Below, in pieces: positions 1-6,066 of a stretch of DNA of 7,712 nt. A program made the position numbers and the translations under genes. A model generated the notes under the pieces. That model had not been told where the DNA came from. It saw only the letters and a program-made list of their open reading frames with translations, and did no database searches. This DNA comes from a bacterium UBA2219. GTDB lineage: Bacteria > Desulfobacterota > Deferrimicrobia > Deferrimicrobiales > Deferrimicrobiaceae. How positions within the stretch are numbered: position 1 is the first letter of the stretch; each line of letters begins with the position of its first letter. The DNA lies in assembly GCA_002327765.1 (NCBI GenBank), contig DCUH01000129.1, positions 1 through 7,712 of the forward strand, in the 5' to 3' direction.

Positions 1-2
1 TG

Positions 3-1640
3 TTCACCACGCATACCCCCGTTCCCGCCGGGAACGAGCAGTTCGATTCGGACCTGCTCCGGAAATACCTGGAGCCCGAGGCCAGGCCCCTCGGACTTCC
101 GTGGGAGGAGCTTCTGGCCATGGGGCAGATCCATCCTCCCCGGGGCAGGGATTTCGGCATGACCGTCTTCGCCCTGCGGTCCGCGGCGTTTTCCAACGGC
201 GTGGCGAAGCTGCACGGCCAGACGTCACGGCGGATGTGGAAGGGGCTCTGGCCCGGGCTTCCCGAGGCGGAGGTCCCGATCCGCAGCATCACCAACGGGA
301 TCCACACCCGGTCGTGGATCAGCCACGAGGTAGCGGAGCTCTTCACCCGCTACATGGGGCCGCGGTTCCTCGAGAAGCCCGGGGACCCGTCGGTGTGGGA
401 ACGCGTGGAGGCGATCCCGCCGGCCGAGCTCTGGCGCATCCACGAGAACCGGCGCGAGCGGCTGGTCTTCTTCGCCCGGAAGAGGCTTCGGGATCAGCTT
501 CATCGGCAGGGGGCCGGCCAGGCGCTGCAGAGGGCGGCGGACGAGGTCTTGAGCCCCGACGCGCTGACGATCGGCTTCTCGCGGCGGTTCGCCACGTACA
601 AGCGGGCCAACCTCCTGTTCCTGCAGCCCGAGCGGCTTATCCGCCTCCTCACGGACCCGAAGCGGCCGGTGCAGATCATCTTCGCGGGGAAGGCGCACCC
701 GCAGGACCTTCCGGCCAAGGAGATCATCCGGTCCGTGAAGCATTTCGCCTCGGATCCGAGGGTCCGCAACCAGATGGTGTTCGTCGAGGACTACGACATC
801 AACGTGGCAAGGTACATGGTCCAGGGGGTGGACGTCTGGCTGAACACCCCGCGCCGCCCGCTCGAGGCGTCGGGGACCAGCGGCATGAAGGCCGCGGCCA
901 ACGGCGCGCTGAACGTGTCGGTGCTGGACGGGTGGTGGGACGAGGGATACTCTCCCGACGTCGGGTGGGCGATCGGGAGCGGCGAGGTGTACGGCGACCC
1001 GGAGGAGCAGGACCGGCTGGAGTGCGAAGCGCTATTCAACCTGCTCGAGAACGAGGTCGTCCCGTTGTTCTACGAACGGGACCGGGGCGGACTCCCGCGG
1101 GACTGGATCACCATGATGAAGGCGTCGATCCGAAAGCTGGGGGCGTACTTCAACACCCAGCGGATGGTGCGGGAGTACACGGAAACCTGCTACCTCCCGG
1201 CCCACCGCGCCGGGGGGCGACTCTCGGGCGACGGGTTCGCCCACGCGAGGGAGCTGGCCGCATGGCGGTCGCGGATCGCGGAGGCATGGCCCGGGGTGGC
1301 GATACGCGTCGACGAGCTCCGGAAGCACAGGGACATGAAAGTGGGGGAGACGGTCGGCGCGACCATCCGGGTGCGCCTGGGGAAACTGTCGCCGGAGGAC
1401 GTGGCCGTCGAGGTGCGGCACGGCCCCTATACGGCGGGGGGCGATATCCGGGAGGGGACGATCCTCGCGGCGACCCACGAAAAGCGCGAGGGGGACGAGG
1501 AGGTATACCGCGTGGAGGTGCCCTGCGCGAGCAGCGGCCGGTACGGGTTCGCCGCGCGGGTCCTTCCGAAGCACCCGTACATCGTCGATCCCTATACCCC
1601 GCTGCTGATGACGTGGGAGCCCGTCCTCTCCAACGGGTGA
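3..1640 (+). CDS. glgP: Alpha-glucan (glycogen) phosphorylase, 5'-truncated by window edge
   Basis: PLP-dependent phosphorolysis of alpha-1,4-glucan to glucose 1-phosphate (glycogen breakdown, cytoplasm; GT35 family). The reading frame is open from base 3 and already shows family sequence (FTTHTPVPAGNE), so the in-frame ATG at 120 is internal and the true start lies outside the window. 545 residues are visible. Motifs in order: HGQTSRRMW, NGIHTRSW, the glucan/phosphate-site segment TIGFSRRFATYKRANLL, FAGKAHP, and the cofactor region EASGTSGMKAAANGALN, whose lysine (codon 888-890, visible residue 296) is the expected PLP Schiff-base residue. The sequence style matches the short alpha-glucan phosphorylase branch rather than the classical muscle/E. 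coli branch. About 110 C-terminal residues beyond the catalytic core (ending LPKHPYIVDPYTPLLMTWEP) look like the beta-rich tail found in that branch. It converges on the membrane-protein gene at 1660. Family assignment is firm; the exact donor substrate is not shown by sequence. Confidence 0.95.
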   Translation, partial: FTTHTPVPAGNEQFDSDLLRKYLEPEARPLGLPWEELLAMGQIHPPRGRDFGMTVFALRSAAFSNGVAKLHGQTSRRMWKGLWPGLPEAEVPIRSITNGIHTRSWISHEVAELFTRYMGPRFLEKPGDPSVWERVEAIPPAELWRIHENRRERLVFFARKRLRDQLHRQGAGQALQRAADEVLSPDALTIGFSRRFATYKRANLLFLQPERLIRLLTDPKRPVQIIFAGKAHPQDLPAKEIIRSVKHFASDPRVRNQMVFVEDYDINVARYMVQGVDVWLNTPRRPLEASGTSGMKAAANGALNVSVLDGWWDEGYSPDVGWAIGSGEVYGDPEEQDRLECEALFNLLENEVVPLFYERDRGGLPRDWITMMKASIRKLGAYFNTQRMVREYTETCYLPAHRAGGRLSGDGFAHARELAAWRSRIAEAWPGVAIRVDELRKHRDMKVGETVGATIRVRLGKLSPEDVAVEVRHGPYTAGGDIREGTILAATHEKREGDEEVYRVEVPCASSGRYGFAARVLPKHPYIVDPYTPLLMTWEPVLSNG

Positions 1641-1659
1641 GGGGGCTCGCGGCGAAGCG

Positions 1660-2382
1660 TCACCCCGGGCGGGATCTCTTCAGGCGCTTCACGACGGCGG
1701 GGATGAAGAAGGTGGCGATCAGCAGGCCGACCGGCGCCAGTATGGGCACGGCGATTAGGTCCGACGGCTGCCGGTATCTGGCGACGAGATCGCGGAGTTC
1801 GCCGACGAAGTAGGTGACGATGAACACGGCGGGCGCCATCCCCAGAGCGGTCCCCAGGAAGTAGTCGCGGAAACGGATCCTCGTCGCCCCCGCGGCGTAA
1901 TTGAGGACGATGAAGGGGAACCAGAACAGCCGCAGGTAGAAGATCACCGAAAACCCTTCCTCCTCGACCTTCCGGTCGAGCCACGGCAGCTTGGTTTCCA
2001 GGAAGCTCCTGGCCAGCCCGTGGAAGAAGTATCTGCCGAGGAAAAACGCCAGCGAGGCCCCCGCCACGTCCGCCGCGAGGTTGTAGAACATCCCCATGAA
2101 TTTCCCGAAGATCACGGCGCCGGCGATGGTGAACGGCGTCACCGGGGCGAACAGGCTCGCGACGGCGTACAGCGCGATGAACAGCGCGGGCCCCAGCGGC
2201 CCCGCCGTTTTCACGAGATGGTCCAGTCGCTCCACGAGGGCCTTCCTTCCCTCGTGGGTGCGGAGCAACTCGCCCGCGGAAGTACCGAGGAGGAAGTACG
2301 CCGCGCCTCCTGCGAACAGGAGGAACGCCAGGACCTTGAGGATGTCTCCCGACCGATAACGCAATGCCGGACCTCCGTCCAT
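1660..2382 (-). CDS. TVP38/TMEM64 family (SNARE-associated, DedA-like) inner-membrane protein
   Basis: A 240-residue polytopic membrane protein of the SNARE_assoc/VTT superfamily. Likely membrane segments lie near residues 16-33, 61-80, 84-118, 145-162, 175-195 and 209-231. Family hallmarks are visible: FAPVTPFTIAGAVIFGKFMG (78-97), the GASLAFFLGRYF segment (108-119), and RLFWFPFIVLNYAAGATRIR (151-170) followed by YFLGTALGMAP (174-184), matching the conserved arginine, NYxAGxT and GTxxGxxP pattern. The frame stays open for 74 codons further upstream, but that stretch has no membrane character and runs into the kinase gene, so I chose the ATG at 2382. No good Shine-Dalgarno precedes it. Relatives are linked to lipid or lipid-carrier transport across membranes (DedA undecaprenyl-phosphate flippases, TMEM41B scramblases); the substrate here is unknown. 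It is divergent from the histidine kinase (115 nt between starts) and convergent with glgP (19 nt between stops), so it is probably transcribed alone. Confidence 0.88.
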   Translation of the reverse strand: MDGGPALRYRSGDILKVLAFLLFAGGAAYFLLGTSAGELLRTHEGRKALVERLDHLVKTAGPLGPALFIALYAVASLFAPVTPFTIAGAVIFGKFMGMFYNLAADVAGASLAFFLGRYFFHGLARSFLETKLPWLDRKVEEEGFSVIFYLRLFWFPFIVLNYAAGATRIRFRDYFLGTALGMAPAVFIVTYFVGELRDLVARYRQPSDLIAVPILAPVGLLIATFFIPAVVKRLKRSRPG

Positions 2383-2488
2383 CCGGAATCTTACAATAAG
2401 GACCGCACCCCTTGATACACTTCGAGCGCGGGATTGTGCGCCCGTCGCGCCCGGCGGTAAAATGGCGATGCTTCCCGCCCTTTCCCCT

Positions 2489-2493
2489 GGAGG
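2489..2493 (+). promoter_or_regulatory. Ribosome binding site deciding the histidine kinase start
   Basis: GGAGG lies 4 nt before the ATG at 2498. The frame also has ATGs at 2462 and 2468, but neither is preceded by a purine-rich site and the extra residues (MAMLPALSPGGS) do not look like a kinase N-terminus. The site therefore supports 2498 as the start, although the spacing is on the short side. Confidence 0.6.
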
Positions 2494-2497
2494 TTCC

Positions 2498-3958
2498 ATG
2501 AAACTGCTCTTGACGGGTTTGCCGCTGCGCGATCGGGGATTGCGGTTCAAGCTCTCGCTGATCATGCTCGTCCTGTTCCTCTTTTCCCTCGGATCCGTCT
2601 TCATCCCGTACTACACGGGGCGGGAGGCGTTGCGCAGGGAGATCGAGAAGAGCTTCCTCGAGTTGTCGACCGCGATCAGCGTCAGCGTGGAGCAGCTCAC
2701 GACGACGGGGCTCTCCGAGGAGGACCGCCTCCAGTATTACGTGGCGTCGCTGAAGAAGTCCGGGATCCGGGAAGTGTCGATCGTGGAGGAGAACACGGTC
2801 ATCGACAGCACCAACCCGAAGGCGATCGGGCGCCCCGCCCGGATCAAGCTCCCGTCGAAGCCGCTGGTGATCACCGCCTCCTTCGGGGACGACACGGGGG
2901 AGAAGATCCAGTCCAAGCACCTCGTGATCCCCGTGAAGGTGGGCGGGGAATCGCTCGGGTACATGCACGCCCGGTTCCAGATCGACGACTTCACGGAGCC
3001 GATCCGGAAGAACCTCTACTTGAGGTTCTTCACCACCCTGATGATCTTCTCCCTGGGGCTCCTCCTGGCGGTCAGCATCGCCTCCCACTACGTGTCCCCG
3101 GTGGAGCGGCTGGCGCTCGCCGCGGAAAAGGTGGCGGCGGGAGACCTGTCGCAGGAGCTGCCCGTCGGGGGGAAGGACGAGGTGGGGCGCCTGACCCGGG
3201 CGTTCAACGAGATGATCGCCCGGCTGCGGCAAAACCGCGAGCTGGAGGAGAAGGTGCGGGAGAGCCAGTACCTTTCGAACCTGGGTAACCTCGCGTCGGG
3301 GGTCGCCCACGAGATTCGCAACCCGCTGAATTTCATCGGGCTCGCGGTGGACCACCTCGACACCCTGTCTCCGCCGGCGACGCCCGAGGCGGAGACCGAG
3401 AAGCGGCAGGTGATCGCGCGGATCAAGGAGGAGATCGGCCGGCTGAACGACCTCGTGACCAACTTCATCATGTACGGGCGGCCCGCCGAGGTGCACCGGG
3501 CGCCGGTCCGCATGGACGATCTCCTGGACGGGGTTCTCCGCATGGCCCGCGAGCGTCTGGCCGCGAACGGGATCTCCTGCCGGAGGGATTTCGGCGAGGG
3601 CGGAGACGCGAACGTCGATCCCGACATGATCCGGCGCGCCGCCCTCAACCTCGTGCTCAACGCCATCGAGGCCATGCCGAACGGCGGGGAGCTGCGCCTT
3701 TCGGGAGGGAAGTGGGACGAGGGGAAGTATTCCTTCGTCGTGGAGGACACGGGGGTCGGCATCGAGGAAAAGGATCGGGCGAGGATCTTCGAGCCGTATT
3801 TCACGACGAAGCCCTCGGGGCTGGGGCTCGGGCTGATCCTGACGAAGAAGATTGTCGACGCGCACGGCGGCGAGATCCTGCTGGAGTCCGAACCGGGCAA
3901 GGGGACGCGGATCCGGGTTGTCCTGCCGGGCGCGGTGTCCGGGGAGGGGCGGGCATGA
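2498..3958 (+). CDS. Membrane sensor histidine kinase (NtrB/ZraS-like class), partner of the downstream NtrC-type regulator
   Basis: 486-residue sensor kinase that should autophosphorylate on His271 and pass the phosphate to the regulator encoded by the next gene. Order of parts: a short basic cytoplasmic N-terminus, TM1 about 18-38, an extracytoplasmic sensor region about 39-172, TM2 about 176-197, HAMP linker about 197-250 (SPVERLALAAEKVAAGDLS), HisKA dimerisation/phosphoacceptor helix (GVAHEIRNPLNF, His271), and the HATPase domain with N-box NLVLNAIEAMP (Asn384/Asn388), G1 box EDTGVGI (Asp417) and the FEPYFTTKPSGLGLGL lid/G2 region. The sensor region, with REVSIVEENTVIDST and IGRPARI, resembles a single-Cache/PDC-type periplasmic fold, but this is only pattern similarity and no ligand can be named. 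All catalytic boxes appear intact. Its stop overlaps the regulator's start (ATGA, 3955-3958), indicating translational coupling. Confidence 0.93.
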   Translation: MKLLLTGLPLRDRGLRFKLSLIMLVLFLFSLGSVFIPYYTGREALRREIEKSFLELSTAISVSVEQLTTTGLSEEDRLQYYVASLKKSGIREVSIVEENTVIDSTNPKAIGRPARIKLPSKPLVITASFGDDTGEKIQSKHLVIPVKVGGESLGYMHARFQIDDFTEPIRKNLYLRFFTTLMIFSLGLLLAVSIASHYVSPVERLALAAEKVAAGDLSQELPVGGKDEVGRLTRAFNEMIARLRQNRELEEKVRESQYLSNLGNLASGVAHEIRNPLNFIGLAVDHLDTLSPPATPEAETEKRQVIARIKEEIGRLNDLVTNFIMYGRPAEVHRAPVRMDDLLDGVLRMARERLAANGISCRRDFGEGGDANVDPDMIRRAALNLVLNAIEAMPNGGELRLSGGKWDEGKYSFVVEDTGVGIEEKDRARIFEPYFTTKPSGLGLGLILTKKIVDAHGGEILLESEPGKGTRIRVVLPGAVSGEGRA

Positions 3959-5313
3959 AGGGGACGATCCTGGTCGTCGACGACGAGCGGAACCAGAGAG
4001 AGATCCTGGGGGCGATCCTCAAGAGCGAGGGGTACAACCCCCTGTTGGCCGGGAGCGGGGAGGAGGCGCTCCGGGTCCTCGAGCGGGAGAACGTCGACCT
4101 GGTGCTGACCGACCTCATCATGCCGGGCATGACGGGGGAGGAGCTGATCGACGCGGTCCTGGCCCGCAACGCCGGCATGCCCATCCTCCTCACCAGCGCC
4201 TACGGCACCATCCAGACGGCGGTTGAGGCGATCAAGAAGGGGGCGTACTACTACTTCGAGAAGCCGGTGGACCGGGCCCGGCTCCTCATCATCATCGGTC
4301 GGGCGATCGAGAACCTCCGGCTGCGCGAATCCCATCGCATGCTGTCCGAGAAGCTGGCCGCCGGCCCCGTGCCGATCCTGGGGGAGCACGCCGTGCTCCG
4401 GGAGATCAAGAGGATCCTTCCGCGCGTCGCGAGGAGCGACAGCACGGTCCTGCTCACGGGGGAAAGCGGCACGGGCAAGGAGGTCATCGCCCGCAACATC
4501 CATACGCTGAGCGGCCGCAGCACGAAGCCGTTCCTCGCCGTCAATTGCGCTTCCCTCCCCGACACCCTGTTCGAAAGCGAGCTCTTCGGCCACGAGCGGG
4601 GGGCGTTCACCGGGGCCGTGCGCAGGGAGATCGGACTGTTCGAGGCGGCGGAGGGGGGGACGATCTTCCTGGACGAGATTGCCGAGGTGAAGCTCGAGAC
4701 CCAGGCGAAGCTGCTGCGCGCCCTGCAGGAGAAGGAGATCCGGAGAGTGGGCGGGAAGGAGAACATCCCGACCGACGTCCGCATCGTCGCCGCGACGAAC
4801 CGCGATCTGGAGGAGGCCGTCCGGGAGGGAAGGTTCCGGACGGACCTCTTCTACCGCCTCAACATCGTCAAGCTGAACCTGCCGCCGCTGCGGGAGCGGA
4901 TCTCGGACATCCCGGTGCTCGCGGAGCATTTCCTGGGGAAGCACGGCGAGAAGGGCGTCCCGCCCGTGCGGGAGATCTCGAAGGAGGCCATGCGTCTCAT
5001 GATGCGCTACCCGTGGCCCGGCAACATCCGCGAGCTCTCCTCGGTCATCGAGCGCGCGGCGGTCCTGGCCGAGGGGGGGAAGATCGGTACGGAAGAGCTA
5101 CCCCAGGAGCTCAAGGAAGGTGCGGAATCCGTCCCGCCCAAGGCCTTCGATCTCCCGCCCCAGGGGGTGGATATCGAAAAGGTGGAGGAGCATCTGCTGC
5201 GGCAGGCGGTGAGCCGTTCCGGCGGCGTGCATACCCGGGGCGCGGAACTGCTTCATATGAATTACAAGGCCTACATATACCGGCTGAAAAAGTTCGGCAT
5301 CCTCCCGTCCTGA
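3955..5313 (+). CDS. NtrC-family sigma54-dependent response regulator
   Basis: 452-residue three-domain bacterial enhancer-binding protein. The receiver domain (about 4-118) has the acidic pair Asp9/Asp10, phosphoacceptor Asp53 (TDLIMPGM), Thr80 and Lys103 (EKP). The central AAA+ domain (about 140-370) has Walker A GESGTGKE (Lys175), the sigma54-contacting GAFTGA loop (216-221), Walker B IFLDEI (Asp240/Glu241), the arginine-finger region FRTDLFYRLN and the sensor II motif WPGNIREL. The C-terminus (about 405-452) is a Fis-type helix-turn-helix ending YKAYIYRLKKFGI. An intact GAFTGA means it should remodel sigma54 RNA polymerase holoenzyme after phosphorylation by the overlapping kinase. The longer frame starting at 3712 lies within the kinase gene and adds nothing domain-like, so ATG 3955 is the start. 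The regulon cannot be read from the protein, but a sigma54-like promoter stands just downstream, before the small secreted protein gene. Confidence 0.95.
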   Translation: MKGTILVVDDERNQREILGAILKSEGYNPLLAGSGEEALRVLERENVDLVLTDLIMPGMTGEELIDAVLARNAGMPILLTSAYGTIQTAVEAIKKGAYYYFEKPVDRARLLIIIGRAIENLRLRESHRMLSEKLAAGPVPILGEHAVLREIKRILPRVARSDSTVLLTGESGTGKEVIARNIHTLSGRSTKPFLAVNCASLPDTLFESELFGHERGAFTGAVRREIGLFEAAEGGTIFLDEIAEVKLETQAKLLRALQEKEIRRVGGKENIPTDVRIVAATNRDLEEAVREGRFRTDLFYRLNIVKLNLPPLRERISDIPVLAEHFLGKHGEKGVPPVREISKEAMRLMMRYPWPGNIRELSSVIERAAVLAEGGKIGTEELPQELKEGAESVPPKAFDLPPQGVDIEKVEEHLLRQAVSRSGGVHTRGAELLHMNYKAYIYRLKKFGILPS

Positions 5314-5334
5314 CGCCCTTTTGCGCCCGGCCGG

Positions 5335-5370
5335 TTCCCGAAATGGGGAAGGCGTACTCCTTTTGGGGAG
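5335..5370. repeat. Two tandem dyads, candidate enhancer (UAS) for the NtrC-type regulator
   Basis: Dyad 1 is TTCCC-N6-GGGAA (5335-5350). Dyad 2 is CTCC-N6-GGAG (5357-5370). Their centres are about 21 bp apart, i.e. two helical turns, and the two share a GGGGA right half 20 bp apart. Relative to the predicted sigma54 start near 5470 they centre at about -127 and -106, the usual place for NtrC-family enhancers. A relatively AT-rich patch (about 5400-5417) lies between them and the promoter. The arms are short and the region is GC-rich, so chance is a real alternative. Another reading is a weak hairpin at the end of the regulator mRNA, but there is no T-run after it. Confidence 0.3.
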
Positions 5371-5444
5371 GCCGCTTCAGGGGGCCGCGCCGGTCTCAAG
5401 GAAAATATTGTGGATTGTCGGCACGTTGTGTCTTTGCCCTCCGT

Positions 5445-5460
5445 TGGCATCGTACTTGAA
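5445..5460 (+). promoter_or_regulatory. Candidate sigma54 (-24/-12) promoter of the small secreted protein gene
   Basis: TGGCATCGTACTTGAA against the consensus TGGCACG-N4-TTGCA matches 9 of 12 defined bases with exact spacing. The -24 GG is at 5446-5447 and the -12 G at 5458, ten bases apart. The flaw is A instead of C at 5459 in the otherwise conserved -12 GC. Predicted transcription start is about 5470, giving a leader of about 38 nt to the ATG at 5508. No convincing sigma70 -35/-10 pair was found in the same region (TTGGCA at 5444 has no -10 at 16-18 nt). The neighbouring GAFTGA regulator raises the prior. Confidence 0.5.
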
Positions 5461-5507
5461 TACCATAACTCCCAGTTGCCCAAAAAACCTGTTGGAGGGA
5501 AAGAGAA

Positions 5508-5792
5508 ATGAAGAGAATGATGTCGCTGTTCGTGGCCGTCGCGTTCGCGCTGTCGATGGTCGGTTTCGCGTTCGCCGCCGAAAAGGCCGCCGCCCCCGCC
5601 GCCGAGAAGGCCGCCCCCGCGGTTGAGAAGGCCGCCCCCGCCGCCGAGAAGGCTGCCGCCGCCCCCGCGGCCGAGAAGAAGGCCGAGAAGCCGGCGAAGA
5701 AGGCGAAGAAGGCCCCCAAGAAGGCCGAAGAGAAGAAGGCCGACGCTCCTGCGGCGACTCCGGCGACCCCGGCCGCCCCGGCTGCGAAGTAA
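5508..5792 (+). CDS. Small secreted Ala/Lys/Glu/Pro-rich low-complexity protein
   Basis: 94-residue protein of unknown function. Residues 1-23 form a textbook Sec signal peptide (MKRMM basic start, hydrophobic core about 6-20, AFA before the likely cut at 23/24), so it should be exported to the periplasm or envelope. The mature part, about 71 residues, is nearly half alanine, with 16 Lys, 8 Glu and 1 Asp, and no Arg, Cys or aromatic residue; net charge is about +7. It falls into three blocks: EK-Ala-Pro repeats (25-57), a lysine-rich block of KK pairs (57-77), and an Ala/Pro/Thr tail (78-94). It is probably disordered or helical. The overall layout recalls acid-shock protein Asr of enterobacteria, but low complexity makes homology untestable by eye. 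A strong GGAGG (5494-5498, 9 nt spacing), uniform GCC/AAG codon use and a strong terminator suggest high expression. The codon bias, strong RBS and signal peptide make it a real gene despite its low complexity. Confidence 0.82.
   Translation: MKRMMSLFVAVAFALSMVGFAFAAEKAAAPAAEKAAPAVEKAAPAAEKAAAAPAAEKKAEKPAKKAKKAPKKAEEKKADAPAATPATPAAPAAK
5577..5681 (+). repeat. Imperfect in-frame tandem repeat within the secreted protein gene
   Basis: Five Glu-Lys pairs recur in frame. The first is encoded as GAAAAG at 5580 and the later ones as GAGAAG at 5604, 5625, 5646 and 5673, giving steps of 24, 21, 21 and 27 bases (8, 7, 7 and 9 codons). The spacers are Ala/Pro codons, mostly GCC and CCC. This looks like expansion by slippage or unequal exchange; copy number may vary between strains. 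Confidence 0.75.
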
Positions 5793-5834
5793 CCGTTTTT
5801 CCGAAACAAGCGCCACGGCCCTTCCAAGGGCTGC

Positions 5835-5873
5835 CGGGCGGGGGGACCTCGGGTTCCCCCGCCCGTTTCCTTT
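5835..5873 (+). terminator. Rho-independent terminator after the secreted protein gene
   Basis: A perfect 10-bp stem (CGGGCGGGGG at 5835-5844 with CCCCCGCCCG at 5856-5865) can extend inward by four more pairs including one G-U (5845-5848 with 5852-5855), leaving a three-base loop. It is followed by TTTCCTTT (5866-5873). The stem is very stable and the T-tract is interrupted but adequate. It lies 42 nt after the TAA at 5790-5792 and separates this transcript from serA. A smaller hairpin (5818-5831) precedes it. Confidence 0.85.
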
Positions 5874-5986
5874 CGCGGGCCCCCGCAACGATCGCCTTCA
5901 CACGTCGATCGACACCTACCCGTTGCTCCCCTTTCGCGCCGTTTGCGCCGGGATCAACCGGTCGCGGCGGCGCGCGGGGAGAGGAT

Positions 5987-6015
5987 TTGACTTTTGTTCC
6001 CGTGTCTGTTAATAA
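5987..6015 (+). promoter_or_regulatory. Sigma70-type promoter of serA
   Basis: TTGACT (5987-5992, 5 of 6 to the -35 consensus) is followed after exactly 17 nt by TAATAA (6010-6015), a weaker -10 in a locally AT-rich stretch that contrasts with the GC-rich surroundings. Predicted start is around 6022, giving a leader of about 45 nt, too short for a riboswitch or attenuator. It follows the terminator at 5835-5873 and should drive serA and probably purA. Confidence 0.6.
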
Positions 6016-6052
6016 CTTGAGTTTGCTCGGAAAAATGTTACCTACACCCAAC

Positions 6053-6057
6053 AGGAG
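6053..6057 (+). promoter_or_regulatory. Ribosome binding site deciding the serA start
   Basis: AGGAG abuts the in-frame ATG at 6058, too close for initiation there, but sits 9 nt before the ATG at 6067. This selects 6067, which also gives the usual SerA N-terminus (MKVLALDN) with no extra residues. Confidence 0.75.
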
Positions 6058-6066
6058 ATGACGCGC

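Noticed and set aside
101..1813. 570-residue plus-strand open frame
   Set aside because: It is a different frame of glgP running past its stop, Gly/Arg-rich, no family motif.
2434..2463. Possible sigma70 promoter for the kinase gene (TAAAAT at 2458-2463)
   Set aside because: The -10 looks fair (5 of 6), but the only -35 (TTGTGC, 18 nt away) matches 3 of 6. A promoter must exist in this divergent gap, but I cannot place it.
1592..3865. 757-residue open frame on the minus strand
   Set aside because: It spans the membrane-protein gene in another frame and runs antisense to the kinase. The translation is Arg/Pro/His-rich with no domain, typical of shadow frames in GC-rich DNA.
3088..4944. 618-residue minus-strand open frame
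   Set aside because: It is antisense to the kinase and regulator, which both have complete, intact motif sets in the forward frames.
5417..5438. Second sigma54-like string (GTCGGCACG ... TTTGCC)
   Set aside because: It contains GGCACG and TTTGC, but GG and GC are 14 bases apart instead of 10, so it is not a usable -24/-12 pair.
5875..5886. Short hairpin GCGGG-CC-CCCGC after the terminator
   Set aside because: The loop is only two bases and no T-run follows; it is probably GC-rich background.
6022..6066. Riboswitch or attenuator in the serA leader
   Set aside because: The predicted leader is only about 45 nt and shows no leader peptide or competing hairpins.
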